Notes: generated by a model from the letters alone, not told the origin. Shown: positions 1-8,059, counted from the first letter of the stretch. The stretch is 53,769 nt of DNA from Oribacterium sp. UBA4274 (GCA_002396005.1 DGVW01000091.1:1-53769), one strand, 5' to 3'. Made by a program: numbers and translations.

Positions 1-332
1 TTATGAAACATTATGAAGATATAGCTAGAACTGAAGGACGAACAGAAGGACGTGCGGAAGGGCGTATCGAAGGACATATCGAGGGACGTGAATCTATGTT
101 ATATTCTTTAGTCATGGATAATACTTTAGATATTTCCGTCGCTGCTGAAAAAGCCGGGAAAGATGTTAAACAATTTACTAAAGATATGAATGATTATTTC
201 AAAAATCATAAACAAGAGGAATTGTGTAAAAAAGGAGTGCCAGAGACAAATCTTTCAAAAAATAAATGGCTATCAATATTGACACTTGGGCAAAGATTTT
301 TAAAACTTCTACATGGGAAGAAATCAAAATGA
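1..332 (+). pseudogene. 3' end of an Rpn/PD-(D/E)XK 'transposase'-like gene
   Basis: The reading frame is open from the window edge and ends at TGA 330-332. The ATG at position 3 is probably internal. The visible protein begins MKHYEDIARTEG and continues into a run of EGR-x units, which is characteristic of the hydrophilic C-terminal part of the Rpn/PDDEXK-family proteins that are abundant in Lachnospiraceae. The nuclease core would lie to the left of the window. The last ~30 residues lie over the start of a second Rpn-like tail in another frame (266-616), which suggests a rearranged or decayed locus. Whether the upstream part is intact cannot be seen. The family assignment rests on composition and remembered family members. 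Confidence 0.55.
33..92 (+). repeat. 12-bp tandem repeat encoding EGR-x units
   Basis: Five consecutive 12-bp units of the form GAAGGACGNNNN or GAGGGACGNNNN encode Glu-Gly-Arg-x repeats. The third position of codons varies while the Glu-Gly core is kept, so the unit looks selected at the protein level. One unit has His (GAC CAT-type change) instead of Arg. Such EGR-x linkers are common in Rpn-family tails. Confidence 0.75.
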
Positions 333-616
333 TCACTAAAGATAAACCCTCACTTGATTCTACAGCTGAATCCATTTATTTATCAAACGCCGATTTCGTT
401 ATACGTGAACAGTGTAGGCGCAGAGAGGACGTTATCGCTCATGAAAACTATCAAAAAGAGCAGATTTCTAAATTGAGTACAGAAAATGCTTCATTGAATG
501 CTGAAAATGCGATTCTTGCCGATAGGTTCGAAGACATTACAGCGAAGTATGACGATGCCGCAAAGGAGATTATCCGCCTTAAAAAACTTCTTGAGGAAAA
601 AGGATTAAGCTATTAA
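266..616 (+). pseudogene. C-terminal remnant of a second Rpn-family protein
   Basis: The 116-residue frame begins MAINIDTWAKIFKTSTWEEI and ends in a leucine-zipper-like coiled coil (about residues 65-112). The segment around VIREQCRRREDVIAHENYQK resembles the tail of Rpn-family proteins as I remember them. A stop codon (TAA 263-265) sits directly before the ATG and no ribosome binding site precedes it, so this looks like a fragment of a larger gene rather than a complete small gene. It overlaps the upstream frame by 67 bp in a different phase. It could also be an expressed short coiled-coil protein. Confidence 0.45.
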
Positions 617-1005
617 GTTTTTGGGGTCTTCACGGTCGGGTTTCAGTGTCCGGTGCTGTGACTCATTGTGTTGAAAGTACATCTTATACTAAAAATCTAT
701 ACATTCTTCCTCTGTGTGCTTTCCCTGTGATAATATATGTATATGGCGTAAGTTCTTTCATGGTAAATGTTTTGTGGTAAATTCATTTTACCTCATTTGA
801 AAGTGACCTATGCCTTTTTATTTGTCTGAAGTATAGAGTTTTCAAGGTACATCACACCTTTGGGTGTGGGAAGTTTGAGTATATAATTAAAAACTCCAAT
901 CTCTAAAATGAGATTGGAGAAATAATTAATAATCAAGTTAAATAGCCATATAAGACTTTTTATCACGGTCTAATCTAGTAGTTACCTTTATTAATCTTGA
1001 CTGCA
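617..1005. other. Intergenic region, no gene seen
   Basis: About 390 bp without a convincing reading frame. It holds the terminator of the pilus cluster (887-919) and two weaker inverted repeats: CACACC-TTT-GGGTGTG near 853-867 and GGTAAATG/CATTTTACC near 761-796. Nothing else is recognisable. Confidence 0.7.
887..919 (-). terminator. Rho-independent terminator of the pilin gene
   Basis: A perfect 10-bp stem (CTCCAATCTC at 894-903 with GAGATTGGAG at 910-919) has a 6-base loop. Read on the minus strand it is followed by TTTTTAATTATA. It lies about 90 bp after the pilin stop codon and would end the minus-strand pilus transcript. Confidence 0.75.
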
Positions 1006-1443
1006 TTATGTTGTTGCAGTTTCAAAAGCTACTTCACTTACGGCACCATCTGCCCAAGTGACCTTGATTTTCGTACCATTTGCTACTGTACTTGTAGTAT
1101 ATTTTATTACACCAGTGAGTGATGAAACATCTGATTTACCATCTGTCTTAGTTCCTTGACCAATTGTAATACCACCAGTCTTCTCCAAACTACCGTCCAC
1201 TCCAGGATTATAATAAGCAGAACCAGAACCATCAGCAGCTATAAGACCTAAATCTCCGGTCATCGCTTCAACCTGAGCAGCTGCATAGGCAGAACGCAGA
1301 TTGGCGATATCAGTACCCTCACGTGCCTTTTCTAGCTGAGTTGTAAAGATTGGGATTGAAATCGCAACCAGCACACCGATGATAGCAACTACGATGAGCA
1401 GCTCAGCTAATGTAAAACCTCTTTTGTCTAACTTTTTGAACAT
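1006..1443 (-). CDS. pilA: Type IV pilin-like protein (prepilin)
   Basis: This is a 145-residue structural pilin candidate. The N-terminus has the class III signal: a short basic leader MFKKLDKRG, cleavage after Gly9, then Phe+1 and Glu+5 (FTLAE) followed by a hydrophobic helix to about residue 32. The mature protein would be methylated and assembled through that helix. The rest is a small Gly/Thr/Ser-rich globular domain with no cysteine pair. AAGGAGG lies 8 bases before the ATG. It follows pilC by 94 bp and is followed by a terminator, so it is the last gene of the pilus cluster. It could be the major pilin or an abundant minor pilin; the prepilin peptidase is not in the window. Confidence 0.9.
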   Translation of the reverse strand: MFKKLDKRGFTLAELLIVVAIIGVLVAISIPIFTTQLEKAREGTDIANLRSAYAAAQVEAMTGDLGLIAADGSGSAYYNPGVDGSLEKTGGITIGQGTKTDGKSDVSSLTGVIKYTTSTVANGTKIKVTWADGAVSEVAFETATT

Positions 1444-1537
1444 ATTCTTCTCCTCCTTGAATGTTCTATTCCTCTATAAGAACTGCACCGCGCAGATCTT
1501 TACATAATTGCTGAGCCCATATGGGCATCTGAAAATA

Positions 1538-2764
1538 TTAAAACAAGTTGTACATCGTGAACATCGGCAGATAAATCGATATTACGAGGAAACCTGCGAA
1601 CAATGCCATGATCACAAGTAATGTCGGTTCCAGCATCGTGATCGCCTGCTGCACCAGTCGTTCAGTCTCGTTCGTGAAGTAATCTCCGATTACTTCCAAA
1701 GTCTGATCGAGCTCACCGGTTTCTTCACCGACAGCGCACATATCTTTAAGTGTTTCAGGGAAGTATTCACAAACCTTCATACACTCTCCGAGCTGTTTTC
1801 CTTCTTCTATCTTGCCTATCATATGTTCCACGTCTTTCTGCAATAGGTAATTATCCAGTACCTTGGCAGTTACGGAAACTGCATTGTTAAGTGTAAGACC
1901 GGATCCAATCATAGTCGACATAGTATTGGCAAACTGTGCTGATCCGTTCAGAACATTGATCCTGCCGATAACCGGCATCTCAAGCTGCATCTTTGCTTCG
2001 AGTTCCATGCCTCTCTCAGTCCTGACGAATATCTTCCACGCTATAACCAGTGCAAGTATCACCATGAACATCACAAGCCACCACTCTGAAAAAAAGTTGG
2101 CAGTTGAAATCATAATTTTTGTCATAACCGGAAGCTCACCTCCGAGGCTTCTGAAAACCTCAGCAAGAGTCGGTACGACCTTGACCATGATAACGATGAG
2201 AACTACAACAGCTACACAGACTACAAAAATCGGATAGGTAAGAGCGCTTCTGATCTTCTCACTGTTTCTTGCGCTGGTCTCATAGTACTTGTGCATCTTG
2301 GCGAAAGAATTGTCCAAAGTACCGGACACCTCGCCTGCACGTATGGTCTCGATAAATGTTACCGGAAATGCATCATCATACTTCTCAAGAGAACTTGTTA
2401 ATGTTGATCCTCCTAATACATCTTCTGATGCTTCCTCCAGTATCTTACGTAATTTTTTATCATCAGTCTGCCTGGCGATCATATCTATGGCTCTGCCTAT
2501 AGGCATTCCGGATTTGAGAGTTATGGAAAACTGTGAGCACATAAGAGCCAGGGCTCTGGTCTTTACGCGAGGACTTCCGATGTCTATCGCCAGAAGTTCC
2601 TGAAGTTTACCGTTTTCTTTTTCAACCGGTGTCAGACTGGTTATGACGGGGCATTTCTGTCTTATCTGAGTGACTGCAGAAAACTCATCCTGGGCTTGAA
2701 TCACACCCTTTGTCTCTACCCCTTCTGCCGTCAATGCTTTGTATGAGTACGTAACCAATTGCAA
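1538..2764 (-). CDS. pilC: Type IV pilus inner-membrane platform protein (GspF/PilC family)
   Basis: The 408-residue protein has the usual length and the duplicated GspF architecture: two cytoplasmic helical domains (about 65-190 and 270-390), each followed by membrane helices. Hydrophobic segments are visible near 172-202, 222-242 and 378-400. PilC couples the PilB and PilT motors to pilin extraction and insertion in the cytoplasmic membrane. The start is supported by AGAGGTGATTGCA just before the ATG. It lies between pilT (320 bp upstream) and the pilin gene (94 bp downstream), and a separate promoter is likely in the upstream gap. Homology to GspF of type II secretion is expected; the pilus context decides the call. 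Confidence 0.93.
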   Translation of the reverse strand: MQLVTYSYKALTAEGVETKGVIQAQDEFSAVTQIRQKCPVITSLTPVEKENGKLQELLAIDIGSPRVKTRALALMCSQFSITLKSGMPIGRAIDMIARQTDDKKLRKILEEASEDVLGGSTLTSSLEKYDDAFPVTFIETIRAGEVSGTLDNSFAKMHKYYETSARNSEKIRSALTYPIFVVCVAVVVLIVIMVKVVPTLAEVFRSLGGELPVMTKIMISTANFFSEWWLVMFMVILALVIAWKIFVRTERGMELEAKMQLEMPVIGRINVLNGSAQFANTMSTMIGSGLTLNNAVSVTAKVLDNYLLQKDVEHMIGKIEEGKQLGECMKVCEYFPETLKDMCAVGEETGELDQTLEVIGDYFTNETERLVQQAITMLEPTLLVIMALFAGFLVISIYLPMFTMYNLF

Positions 2765-3084
2765 TCACCTCTATCTATATTTCTTCTTCCTATCACTATA
2801 TCACTGTATAGAAAAAGGTTTTGCTTTACTAAAATGTAGTATATGAAATTTATTTAGTCAATATCATTATTTATATTATTTATTCATTTTTGACTAACTA
2901 TACCACCATGAACTTATCTATCAAACAAATCTCATAAATAGTCAGGTGGTTAAATCAAGTCAAAAATATAAATATATAAACCTGTCAAGTAATTTTATGT
3001 ACCTTAACTCTCATTAGTTTTATCGGCTCTTCCTCAAAAAAATTAACCTGAATCTATAAAAAAAACATAAATTTAGGTCAGATG
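2765..3084. other. 320-bp gap between pilT and pilC, with promoter and inverted repeat
   Basis: Very A+T-rich DNA without a credible gene. It carries a plausible minus-strand promoter for pilC (2833-2861) and a long imperfect inverted repeat (2888-2907 with 2945-2965). No terminator with a T run is obvious behind pilT. Confidence 0.6.
2833..2861 (-). promoter_or_regulatory. Candidate sigma-A promoter of pilC-pilin
   Basis: On the minus strand TTGACT (2856-2861) and TACATT (2833-2838) are separated by 17 bp. The predicted start of transcription is about 60 bases before the pilC start codon. The assignment rests on sequence pattern only. Confidence 0.45.
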
Positions 3085-4140
3085 TCATATGCCCATAACT
3101 CTCTTCCTCACATATAGCTGATCCGCAGCCGCATCCACCGCTGTATCCGGTGATATCTTTCCCTCTGAGTACATCTTTATGAGGCAATTGTCCATGGTCA
3201 TAGAACCCTGATCTGCAGAACTCAGCATGAAACTCTGCATCTGAGGAGTCTTACCTTCTCTTATGAGGTTCTGCAGTGCCTGAGTGACGATCATCACTTC
3301 GCAGGCAACGACTCTTCCCTTTCCGCTTGCACGAACCAGAAGCTGTTGTGACAGTACAGCTCTAAGTGTTGTTGACAGCTGCATCCTGATCTGCTGCTGT
3401 CTTGCTTCAGGGAAAACACCTACTATACGGTCTATAGTATCTACTGCACTGTTGGTATGAAGTGTGGCAAATACGAGATGTCCTGTTTCTGCTGCAGTAA
3501 GTGCAGTTTCGATAGTATCGAGATCACGCATCTCACCGATGAGTATAATATCCGGATCCTCACGAAGTATGGCTCTGAGACCATTACTGTAACTCTCTGT
3601 ATCCCTGCCGATCTCACGCTGATTGATGATACAGCGGTCAGACTGATACATATACTCTATAGGATCCTCCAGAGTTATGATATGAGAATTCCTGGTGTGG
3701 TTGATTTCATTAAGAATAGCCGCAAGGGTCGTAGATTTTCCGGAACCGGTCTCACCTGTTACGAGAACAATTCCCTTCTGTAATGACGGAAATGTTGAAA
3801 CCACAACGGGAAGGCCCAGTGAACCTAATTCCGGTATCTTGTTTGAGAGAATTCTCAGTGCTGCAGAGATATGGCCCTGCTGACGAAACAGATTGATACG
3901 GACTCTTTCATCTGCTATGGTTCCGCCGCAATCCAACTCACCGATTTCTTTGATCTGGTCAAATTTGGAACCTGCGATTTCTCTGGCAAGATGTTCACAA
4001 TCATCGTGAGTCAGGACATTATCCGCAAGATCAACTATACGGCCGTCTATACGGCACTTAACACGAAGTCCTGCTATCAAATGTATATCTGAGGCTCCTC
4101 TGCGGGAAGCAAGGGCAACAATATCCTGTATATGCAGCAT
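3085..4140 (-). CDS. pilT: Type IV pilus retraction ATPase PilT
   Basis: The 351-residue hexameric ATPase powers pilus retraction (twitching, DNA uptake). Visible motifs are Walker A GETGSGKS (129-136), the Asp box around ITLEDPIEY, Walker B DIILIGEMRD, the His box ATLHTN, and the PilT-specific C-terminal signature ALQNLIREGKTPQM, which separates it from PilB. I chose the ATG at 4140 because GGAG lies 7 bases before it; an in-frame TTG at 4158 has no such site. It is 98 bp downstream of the TraX-like gene and probably cotranscribed with pilB. Confidence 0.95.
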   Translation of the reverse strand: MLHIQDIVALASRRGASDIHLIAGLRVKCRIDGRIVDLADNVLTHDDCEHLAREIAGSKFDQIKEIGELDCGGTIADERVRINLFRQQGHISAALRILSNKIPELGSLGLPVVVSTFPSLQKGIVLVTGETGSGKSTTLAAILNEINHTRNSHIITLEDPIEYMYQSDRCIINQREIGRDTESYSNGLRAILREDPDIILIGEMRDLDTIETALTAAETGHLVFATLHTNSAVDTIDRIVGVFPEARQQQIRMQLSTTLRAVLSQQLLVRASGKGRVVACEVMIVTQALQNLIREGKTPQMQSFMLSSADQGSMTMDNCLIKMYSEGKISPDTAVDAAADQLYVRKRVMGI

Positions 4141-4238
4141 ATCTTTTCTCCAATTCAATTAATTCTGGTTGCGGGTTATGAATTTGATTAATTTTTTGAA
4201 ATCTCGTGTTTGATTATAGGATATTGGCTGCAAATATT

Positions 4239-5057
4239 CTAGCTGATATTAATAATTTTTATAATAAAATTATAAGTTACTGCAATTATCAAAAGATGTA
4301 ATGGGTATATCGCGTATAGAAGATATTGATGGAATTTTTTACTTAGTGAAGTCTGATTTTTAGTGCTTTTCCGTTTTCCATCATAAAATCGAAGTATAAA
4401 TATGGCAGCAAGTATCATTCCTTCTGCCGTTTCAATGGATTTCAGCCATGATTTGGTATATACGTAAAAGGTTGCAATAAAGTACAAGATAGATAAAAGC
4501 CAGACATTCTTAAGTTTTCTCTTATCAAGTTTGAATCCCGGCTTATCCTTTAAAGGCTCAAATGCAGATACTAAAAGGATCGTTACAGGCACAGCAAGTG
4601 ATGTCCAGTCGGTAAAAGCATTAGCCAGAAACAGTATGATGTACAGAAAGGTTTTCAGTTCTCTTTTCGCCACATGATAATGCACATAAACAGTTATGAG
4701 ACTTATCGCCAGTGCAAACATCATGTTCAGTATCTGGTAGCGATAGTTAAAGGCGTACAAAAAGACCGGCTCTGATATGATTCCACATATGAGGAATCTC
4801 AAAAGATAATGTTTGAAACTTCTGGTATAGTGATAGCCTTCTACCATAAAGTAGATCATCACAGCTCCTGTGAAACTGCCCAATGCTGTAAATATACGAT
4901 ACATCAGCTGAGCAGCAGGAACAGACAGGTGGAGCCAGTTCAGTAAAGCTCCACCTCCATGTAATTCACTGTATAGTACTATTTCTGCAAAGTGATCAAG
5001 TACCATGAACATGATGGCAAGGTACTTCATCTGTGTTTTATCTATTGTGAAGTTCAA
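4239..5057 (-). CDS. TraX-like polytopic membrane protein in the pilus operon
   Basis: The 272-residue protein has about eight hydrophobic segments and the N-terminal pattern MKYLAIMFMVLDHFAEIV, typical of the TraX family (KxxAxxxMxxDH). TraX of the F plasmid is required for N-acetylation of F-pilin; the chromosomal homologues of Firmicutes have no assigned role. The gene begins 11 bp after the pilB stop codon and precedes pilT, so it is embedded in the type IV pilus operon. The likely start is TTG at 5057, preceded by AAAAGG; a downstream ATG (codon 10) is the alternative. A pilin- or envelope-acylating role is inference. The family call is fairly firm, the function is not. Confidence 0.75.
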   Translation of the reverse strand: MNFTIDKTQMKYLAIMFMVLDHFAEIVLYSELHGGGALLNWLHLSVPAAQLMYRIFTALGSFTGAVMIYFMVEGYHYTRSFKHYLLRFLICGIISEPVFLYAFNYRYQILNMMFALAISLITVYVHYHVAKRELKTFLYIILFLANAFTDWTSLAVPVTILLVSAFEPLKDKPGFKLDKRKLKNVWLLSILYFIATFYVYTKSWLKSIETAEGMILAAIFILRFYDGKRKSTKNQTSLSKKFHQYLLYAIYPLHLLIIAVTYNFIIKIINIS

Positions 5058-5068
5058 GTTATTACCTT

Positions 5069-6760
5069 TTATTCATTAAATTCTGTAACTGTACGCATCA
5101 CTTCATCTACTGTAGTGATGCCCTTTTCAACAAGCAGATCTGCATTCTCAAGCATGGAAACATATCCTGTTTCCTTCGCCAGTCTCTGGAATTCCTGTTT
5201 ATTGCCATTGTCTGTGATACACTGACGGAGCTCATCATTCATGACCAGAACCTCGAAGTCACCTATACGTCCTCTGTAACCTGAGTTGAAGCACATATCA
5301 CATCCGCGGCCCTGATAGAATTTACGTCCCGGACGTTCCTTGAGGCCTGCCATCCTTATCTTCTGTACTGGAACTTCTATTTCTTCCTTACAGTTCTTGC
5401 AGATACGGCGAAGCAGTCTCTGGGAAATGATACCTCTGAGACCTGCTGCGATGAGGTACGGTGCAACACCCATATCCTTTAGTCTGTCGATAGCTGAAAT
5501 AGCATCTTCAGTATGAATGGTGGTGATTACCAGGTGGCCTGTCATGGCTGCACGCATGGCAATCTCTGCTGTCTCACTATCACGAATCTCACCTACGCAG
5601 ATGATATCAGGATCCTGTCGAAGAATTGAACGGAGACCTGAGGCAAATGTGAGGCCGACTTTTTCATTGATCTGTACCTGTATAGCGCCCTTGATATTGT
5701 ACTCAACAGGGTCTTCAAGAGAGATAAGATTAGTGGTTTCTGAAAGAAGCTCATTAACAAGAGCATACATGGTAGAGGACTTACCGGAACCGGTAGGACC
5801 TACGATCATGATAACACCGCTGGTGAGTCCCAGAAGCTTTGATATCTTGGCATCTTCTGCCTCAGGGATACCTATACCTCTACGATTAAGTTTTGAACCG
5901 TCACGTCTCAGGATACGGATTACGATATTTTCACCATAGATTGTCGGCAGTGTAGATACACGGAGATCGATATCCTGTCCTTTGATTCGGATTTTCGCAC
6001 GGCCGTCCTGCGGAATACGTCTCTCAATGATATCCATACGGCTCATGATCTTTAGACGCGATATGACAGGTTCCATAAGATTATGCGGTATCGTAAGTAT
6101 CTTATGGAGACGTCCGTCTATTCTCATTCGGATGATGAGATCTCCCTCAGAAGGCTCCCAGTGGATATCGGAAGCATTTTCAATATACGCACGTTCGATG
6201 ATGGAGTTAACAAGTCTGATTGTTGGTGCAGACTCTTCACTTGTGTCAATGGTGTCATCAGCGGAAGATTTGACCTCCTCATCTGAGATTCCTGCTTCAG
6301 CCCTCATCTGGGCCATAGCCTGAGCAGCACCTTCATTACCATACAAAGTATTGATTGCATGATCTACTGCATTACCCGCTGCGATCATAGGGATAATGTT
6401 TTTACGGCTGGCTTTCTTGGCATCCTCTATAGCCATGAAGTTGGTAGGATCTGCCATAGCAAGGAACAGATTATCCTTGGAAATGGACACCGGTACCATA
6501 CGATTCTGCTTGGCAAGTTTTTTAGGTATGTACTGAGACATCTCCGGAGCTATATCAGTTTTGGTCAGATCTATATAATCGATACCTAACTGCATGCGCA
6601 GTGCATCTACCATCTGTGATTCCGTGATATACCCATGATCTACAAGTGTGGTACCCAGTCGCTCATGTTCCTTTTTCTGAAGAGCCAGTGCTTCTGTAAG
6701 CTGCTCCTCAGTGAGGAAATTCATCTCAACAAGCATGTCGCCGAGTCGTTTAGTTCTCAT
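5069..6760 (-). CDS. pilB: Type IV pilus assembly ATPase (PilB/GspE family)
   Basis: The 563-residue extension ATPase starts with an MshEN-type N-terminal domain (about 1-140; LGDMLVEMNFLTEEQL and its partial repeat). The motor follows, with Walker A GPTGSGKS (321-328), Asp box SLEDPVEY, Walker B DIICVGEIRD (385-394) and His box TTIHTEDA. A tetracysteine zinc site (C454, C457, C487, C490) is a PilB/GspE hallmark that PilT lacks. MshEN domains of some homologues bind cyclic di-GMP, so second-messenger control is possible. GGCGGG precedes the ATG. It is the first gene of the minus-strand pilus operon, followed at once by the TraX-like gene. Confidence 0.95.
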   Translation of the reverse strand: MRTKRLGDMLVEMNFLTEEQLTEALALQKKEHERLGTTLVDHGYITESQMVDALRMQLGIDYIDLTKTDIAPEMSQYIPKKLAKQNRMVPVSISKDNLFLAMADPTNFMAIEDAKKASRKNIIPMIAAGNAVDHAINTLYGNEGAAQAMAQMRAEAGISDEEVKSSADDTIDTSEESAPTIRLVNSIIERAYIENASDIHWEPSEGDLIIRMRIDGRLHKILTIPHNLMEPVISRLKIMSRMDIIERRIPQDGRAKIRIKGQDIDLRVSTLPTIYGENIVIRILRRDGSKLNRRGIGIPEAEDAKISKLLGLTSGVIMIVGPTGSGKSSTMYALVNELLSETTNLISLEDPVEYNIKGAIQVQINEKVGLTFASGLRSILRQDPDIICVGEIRDSETAEIAMRAAMTGHLVITTIHTEDAISAIDRLKDMGVAPYLIAAGLRGIISQRLLRRICKNCKEEIEVPVQKIRMAGLKERPGRKFYQGRGCDMCFNSGYRGRIGDFEVLVMNDELRQCITDNGNKQEFQRLAKETGYVSMLENADLLVEKGITTVDEVMRTVTEFNE

Positions 6761-6823
6761 ACTATCCCGCCTTTTAAATATCTTATATTAACTTTAAGTT
6801 TAATGTATAAATCTATACTTTTG

Positions 6824-6829
6824 ATTATA
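6824..6829 (-). promoter_or_regulatory. Candidate -10 box of the pilB operon
   Basis: A perfect TATAAT on the minus strand lies about 64 bases before the pilB ATG. No good -35 is present at 16-18 bp, so recognition would need an activator or this is not the promoter. A strong terminator lies just upstream (6938-6978), so pilB needs either readthrough or a promoter here. Confidence 0.35.
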
Positions 6830-6937
6830 CTCTTTTAAACATAAAAATCATAAAGTCTTTACTAGATATTACGACATAATTGCAGAATTAAATAAATGAA
6901 TATGATGACGTAAAGCTCAAAACTGATAATTCAAAAT

Positions 6938-6978
6938 AAAAAAGTGTAGATATCAATAACCACCATTGATATCTACAC
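6938..6978 (-). terminator. Strong Rho-independent terminator
   Basis: A perfect 14-bp stem (6944-6957 with 6965-6978; arm GTGTAGATATCAAT) and a 7-base loop are followed on the minus strand by TTTTTTATT. It ends either the small-protein transcript from 7860 or the candidate short RNA that starts near 7039, and it insulates pilB from both. Confidence 0.9.
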
Positions 6979-7039
6979 CTCTTAAATGTATGCCGAACTT
7001 TGCGCCCGGCAATTGAAACATCTTTGTTTCATCTGACTT
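6938..7039 (-). ncRNA. Candidate ~100-nt structured RNA upstream of pilB
   Basis: A promoter-like pair (7046-7074) predicts a start near 7039, and the transcript would end at the terminator tail at 6938. The RNA would fold into three consecutive hairpins: TGAAAC/GTTTCA (arms 7026-7031 and 7014-7019), GCCG/CGGC closing the loop GGCGCAAAGTT (7007-7010 and 6992-6995), and the 14-bp terminator stem. There is no reading frame of note. It could be an independent small RNA, an attenuated leader of pilB, or merely the 3' end of the upstream transcript. No known riboswitch class fits by eye; GGCGCAAAG resembles a conserved stretch of the cyclic di-GMP-I aptamer but the rest of that aptamer is missing. 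Confidence 0.45.
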
Positions 7040-7045
7040 GCTTAC

Positions 7046-7074
7046 ATGATACACGACTATCAATTTTTTAACAA
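7046..7074 (-). promoter_or_regulatory. Candidate promoter of the structured RNA
   Basis: TTGTTA (7069-7074) and TATCAT (7046-7051) on the minus strand are spaced by exactly 17 bp, in the 180-bp gap between an unrecognised gene and the terminator. Confidence 0.5.
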
Positions 7075-7159
7075 GAGTTTTTTGTAAGAAAAGTCTAAAA
7101 TTTTTAATAAATTTAAAGTATTCGTAATATATATCATATTACCCATCAAATCAAATCAT

Positions 7160-7618
7160 CTACCGCAGGGAATTCAGCTCATCATCCATAATGAATAAAA
7201 GCTCCAGAGTACTGTTAAATTCAAACTTTTTATCGGAATCTACACAAAGTACCTGGCCCTGCCAGCTTGAGTGTTGTCTCATCTCTGTAAGTATATGGAA
7301 TGTAGCAACAGTGCCTCTTTCATCTACTATACTACGTGGCTTCTTTTCTGCTGCAATGTTAACAAGACGTTTCTTTGAATCATTTTTTTTGTCATTTAAC
7401 AAATCTGTTCTATGAACAGTAAAACTGCGGAGTCTTACGGCTGCCTCCGGAAATCCCCAATCGTTATATAGCTCTTCGAGCCTGTTAAGCATATTCATAC
7501 AGGAATCAAATTCTATAATATCATCACTATACTGATTGATGATCCTTCCGCTGAAATCGTGTCTCTCACGATGGTCTATCAACAAACTTACAAGATTTAT
7601 ACCGCTCAATTTTTCCAT
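7160..7618 (-). CDS. Unrecognised 152-aa protein with a C-terminal TWQG-like segment
   Basis: I do not recognise this protein. It is soluble, charged, and has no signal peptide. The N-terminal two thirds look helical. The last ~45 residues (FHILTEMRQHSSWQGQVLCV ... FNSTLELLFIMDDEL) align without gaps to almost the whole of the 59-residue product encoded just upstream (7681-7860). The ATG at 7618 is chosen because AGAGGA precedes it; an in-frame TTG 15 bases earlier lacks a site. It is 62 bp downstream of its small relative and probably cotranscribed. A strong terminator follows 180 bp later. Confidence 0.7.
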   Translation of the reverse strand: MEKLSGINLVSLLIDHRERHDFSGRIINQYSDDIIEFDSCMNMLNRLEELYNDWGFPEAAVRLRSFTVHRTDLLNDKKNDSKKRLVNIAAEKKPRSIVDERGTVATFHILTEMRQHSSWQGQVLCVDSDKKFEFNSTLELLFIMDDELNSLR

Positions 7619-7680
7619 AAAATCCTCTTTCAAAAAGTAATGAATAACTAGTAATCAAAAATTCAATGTGCCTTAAGTCA

Positions 7681-7860
7681 CTAATCAATATAGTCTTCTG
7701 ATGATGCTTCTGTATCATCCAAGGCACCATTAAGCATCTTGATAAGCTCCAGGGTAGATCTGAAATACTTTGTTTTGGACTTCTGTGCCCATGTAACCTT
7801 ACCCTGCCACGTCGAGTTCTCCCTATGCTTGATACTTACGATAAAGGTTTCACTATTCAT
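7681..7860 (-). CDS. Unrecognised 59-aa protein, paralogous to the neighbour's C-terminus
   Basis: The protein begins MNSETFIVSIKHRENSTWQG and contains FRSTLELIKMLNGAL before an acidic tail (DDTEASSEDYID). An AGAGGGG ribosome binding site lies about 9 bases before the ATG. The pattern F-x-V-x-I-x(2)-R-x(3)-S/T-W-Q-G-x-V ... F-x-S-T-L-E-L is shared with the C-terminal part of the next gene (7160-7618), which argues that both are real. I remember short proteins with this TWQG/LELI pattern in other Lachnospiraceae but no function. There is no membrane segment or cysteine. Confidence 0.7.
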   Translation of the reverse strand: MNSETFIVSIKHRENSTWQGKVTWAQKSKTKYFRSTLELIKMLNGALDDTEASSEDYID

Positions 7861-8059
7861 TTTTCCATCCCCTCTGTCAACTGTCAGAACGACATGTTCT
7901 AAAACTCATACCTCTGAAAGTATCCCAATTCCTACTTTCTTATGCCCCTAAGGTATAAATTAATTCAGCACATTAATGTTAGCGCTTTCTATATTATGAA
8001 ATTGGTTAAAATGGCTTTATAATTTGATTATACTGACAAATATTCATGTTTTTACTATA

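Noticed and set aside
1515..1526. 12-bp perfect palindrome GCCCATATGGGC between pilC and the pilin gene
   Set aside because: Noted, but a single palindrome without repeat, spacing or T run is not enough to call an operator or terminator.
5517..5939. 140-codon plus-strand frame opposite pilB
   Set aside because: A shadow of the ATPase core on the other strand, without start signals.
6985..7040. Cyclic di-GMP-I riboswitch before the pilus operon
   Set aside because: GGCGCAAAG resembles GACGCAAAGC, but the GGCAAACC half, the GNRA loop and the closing stem are missing.
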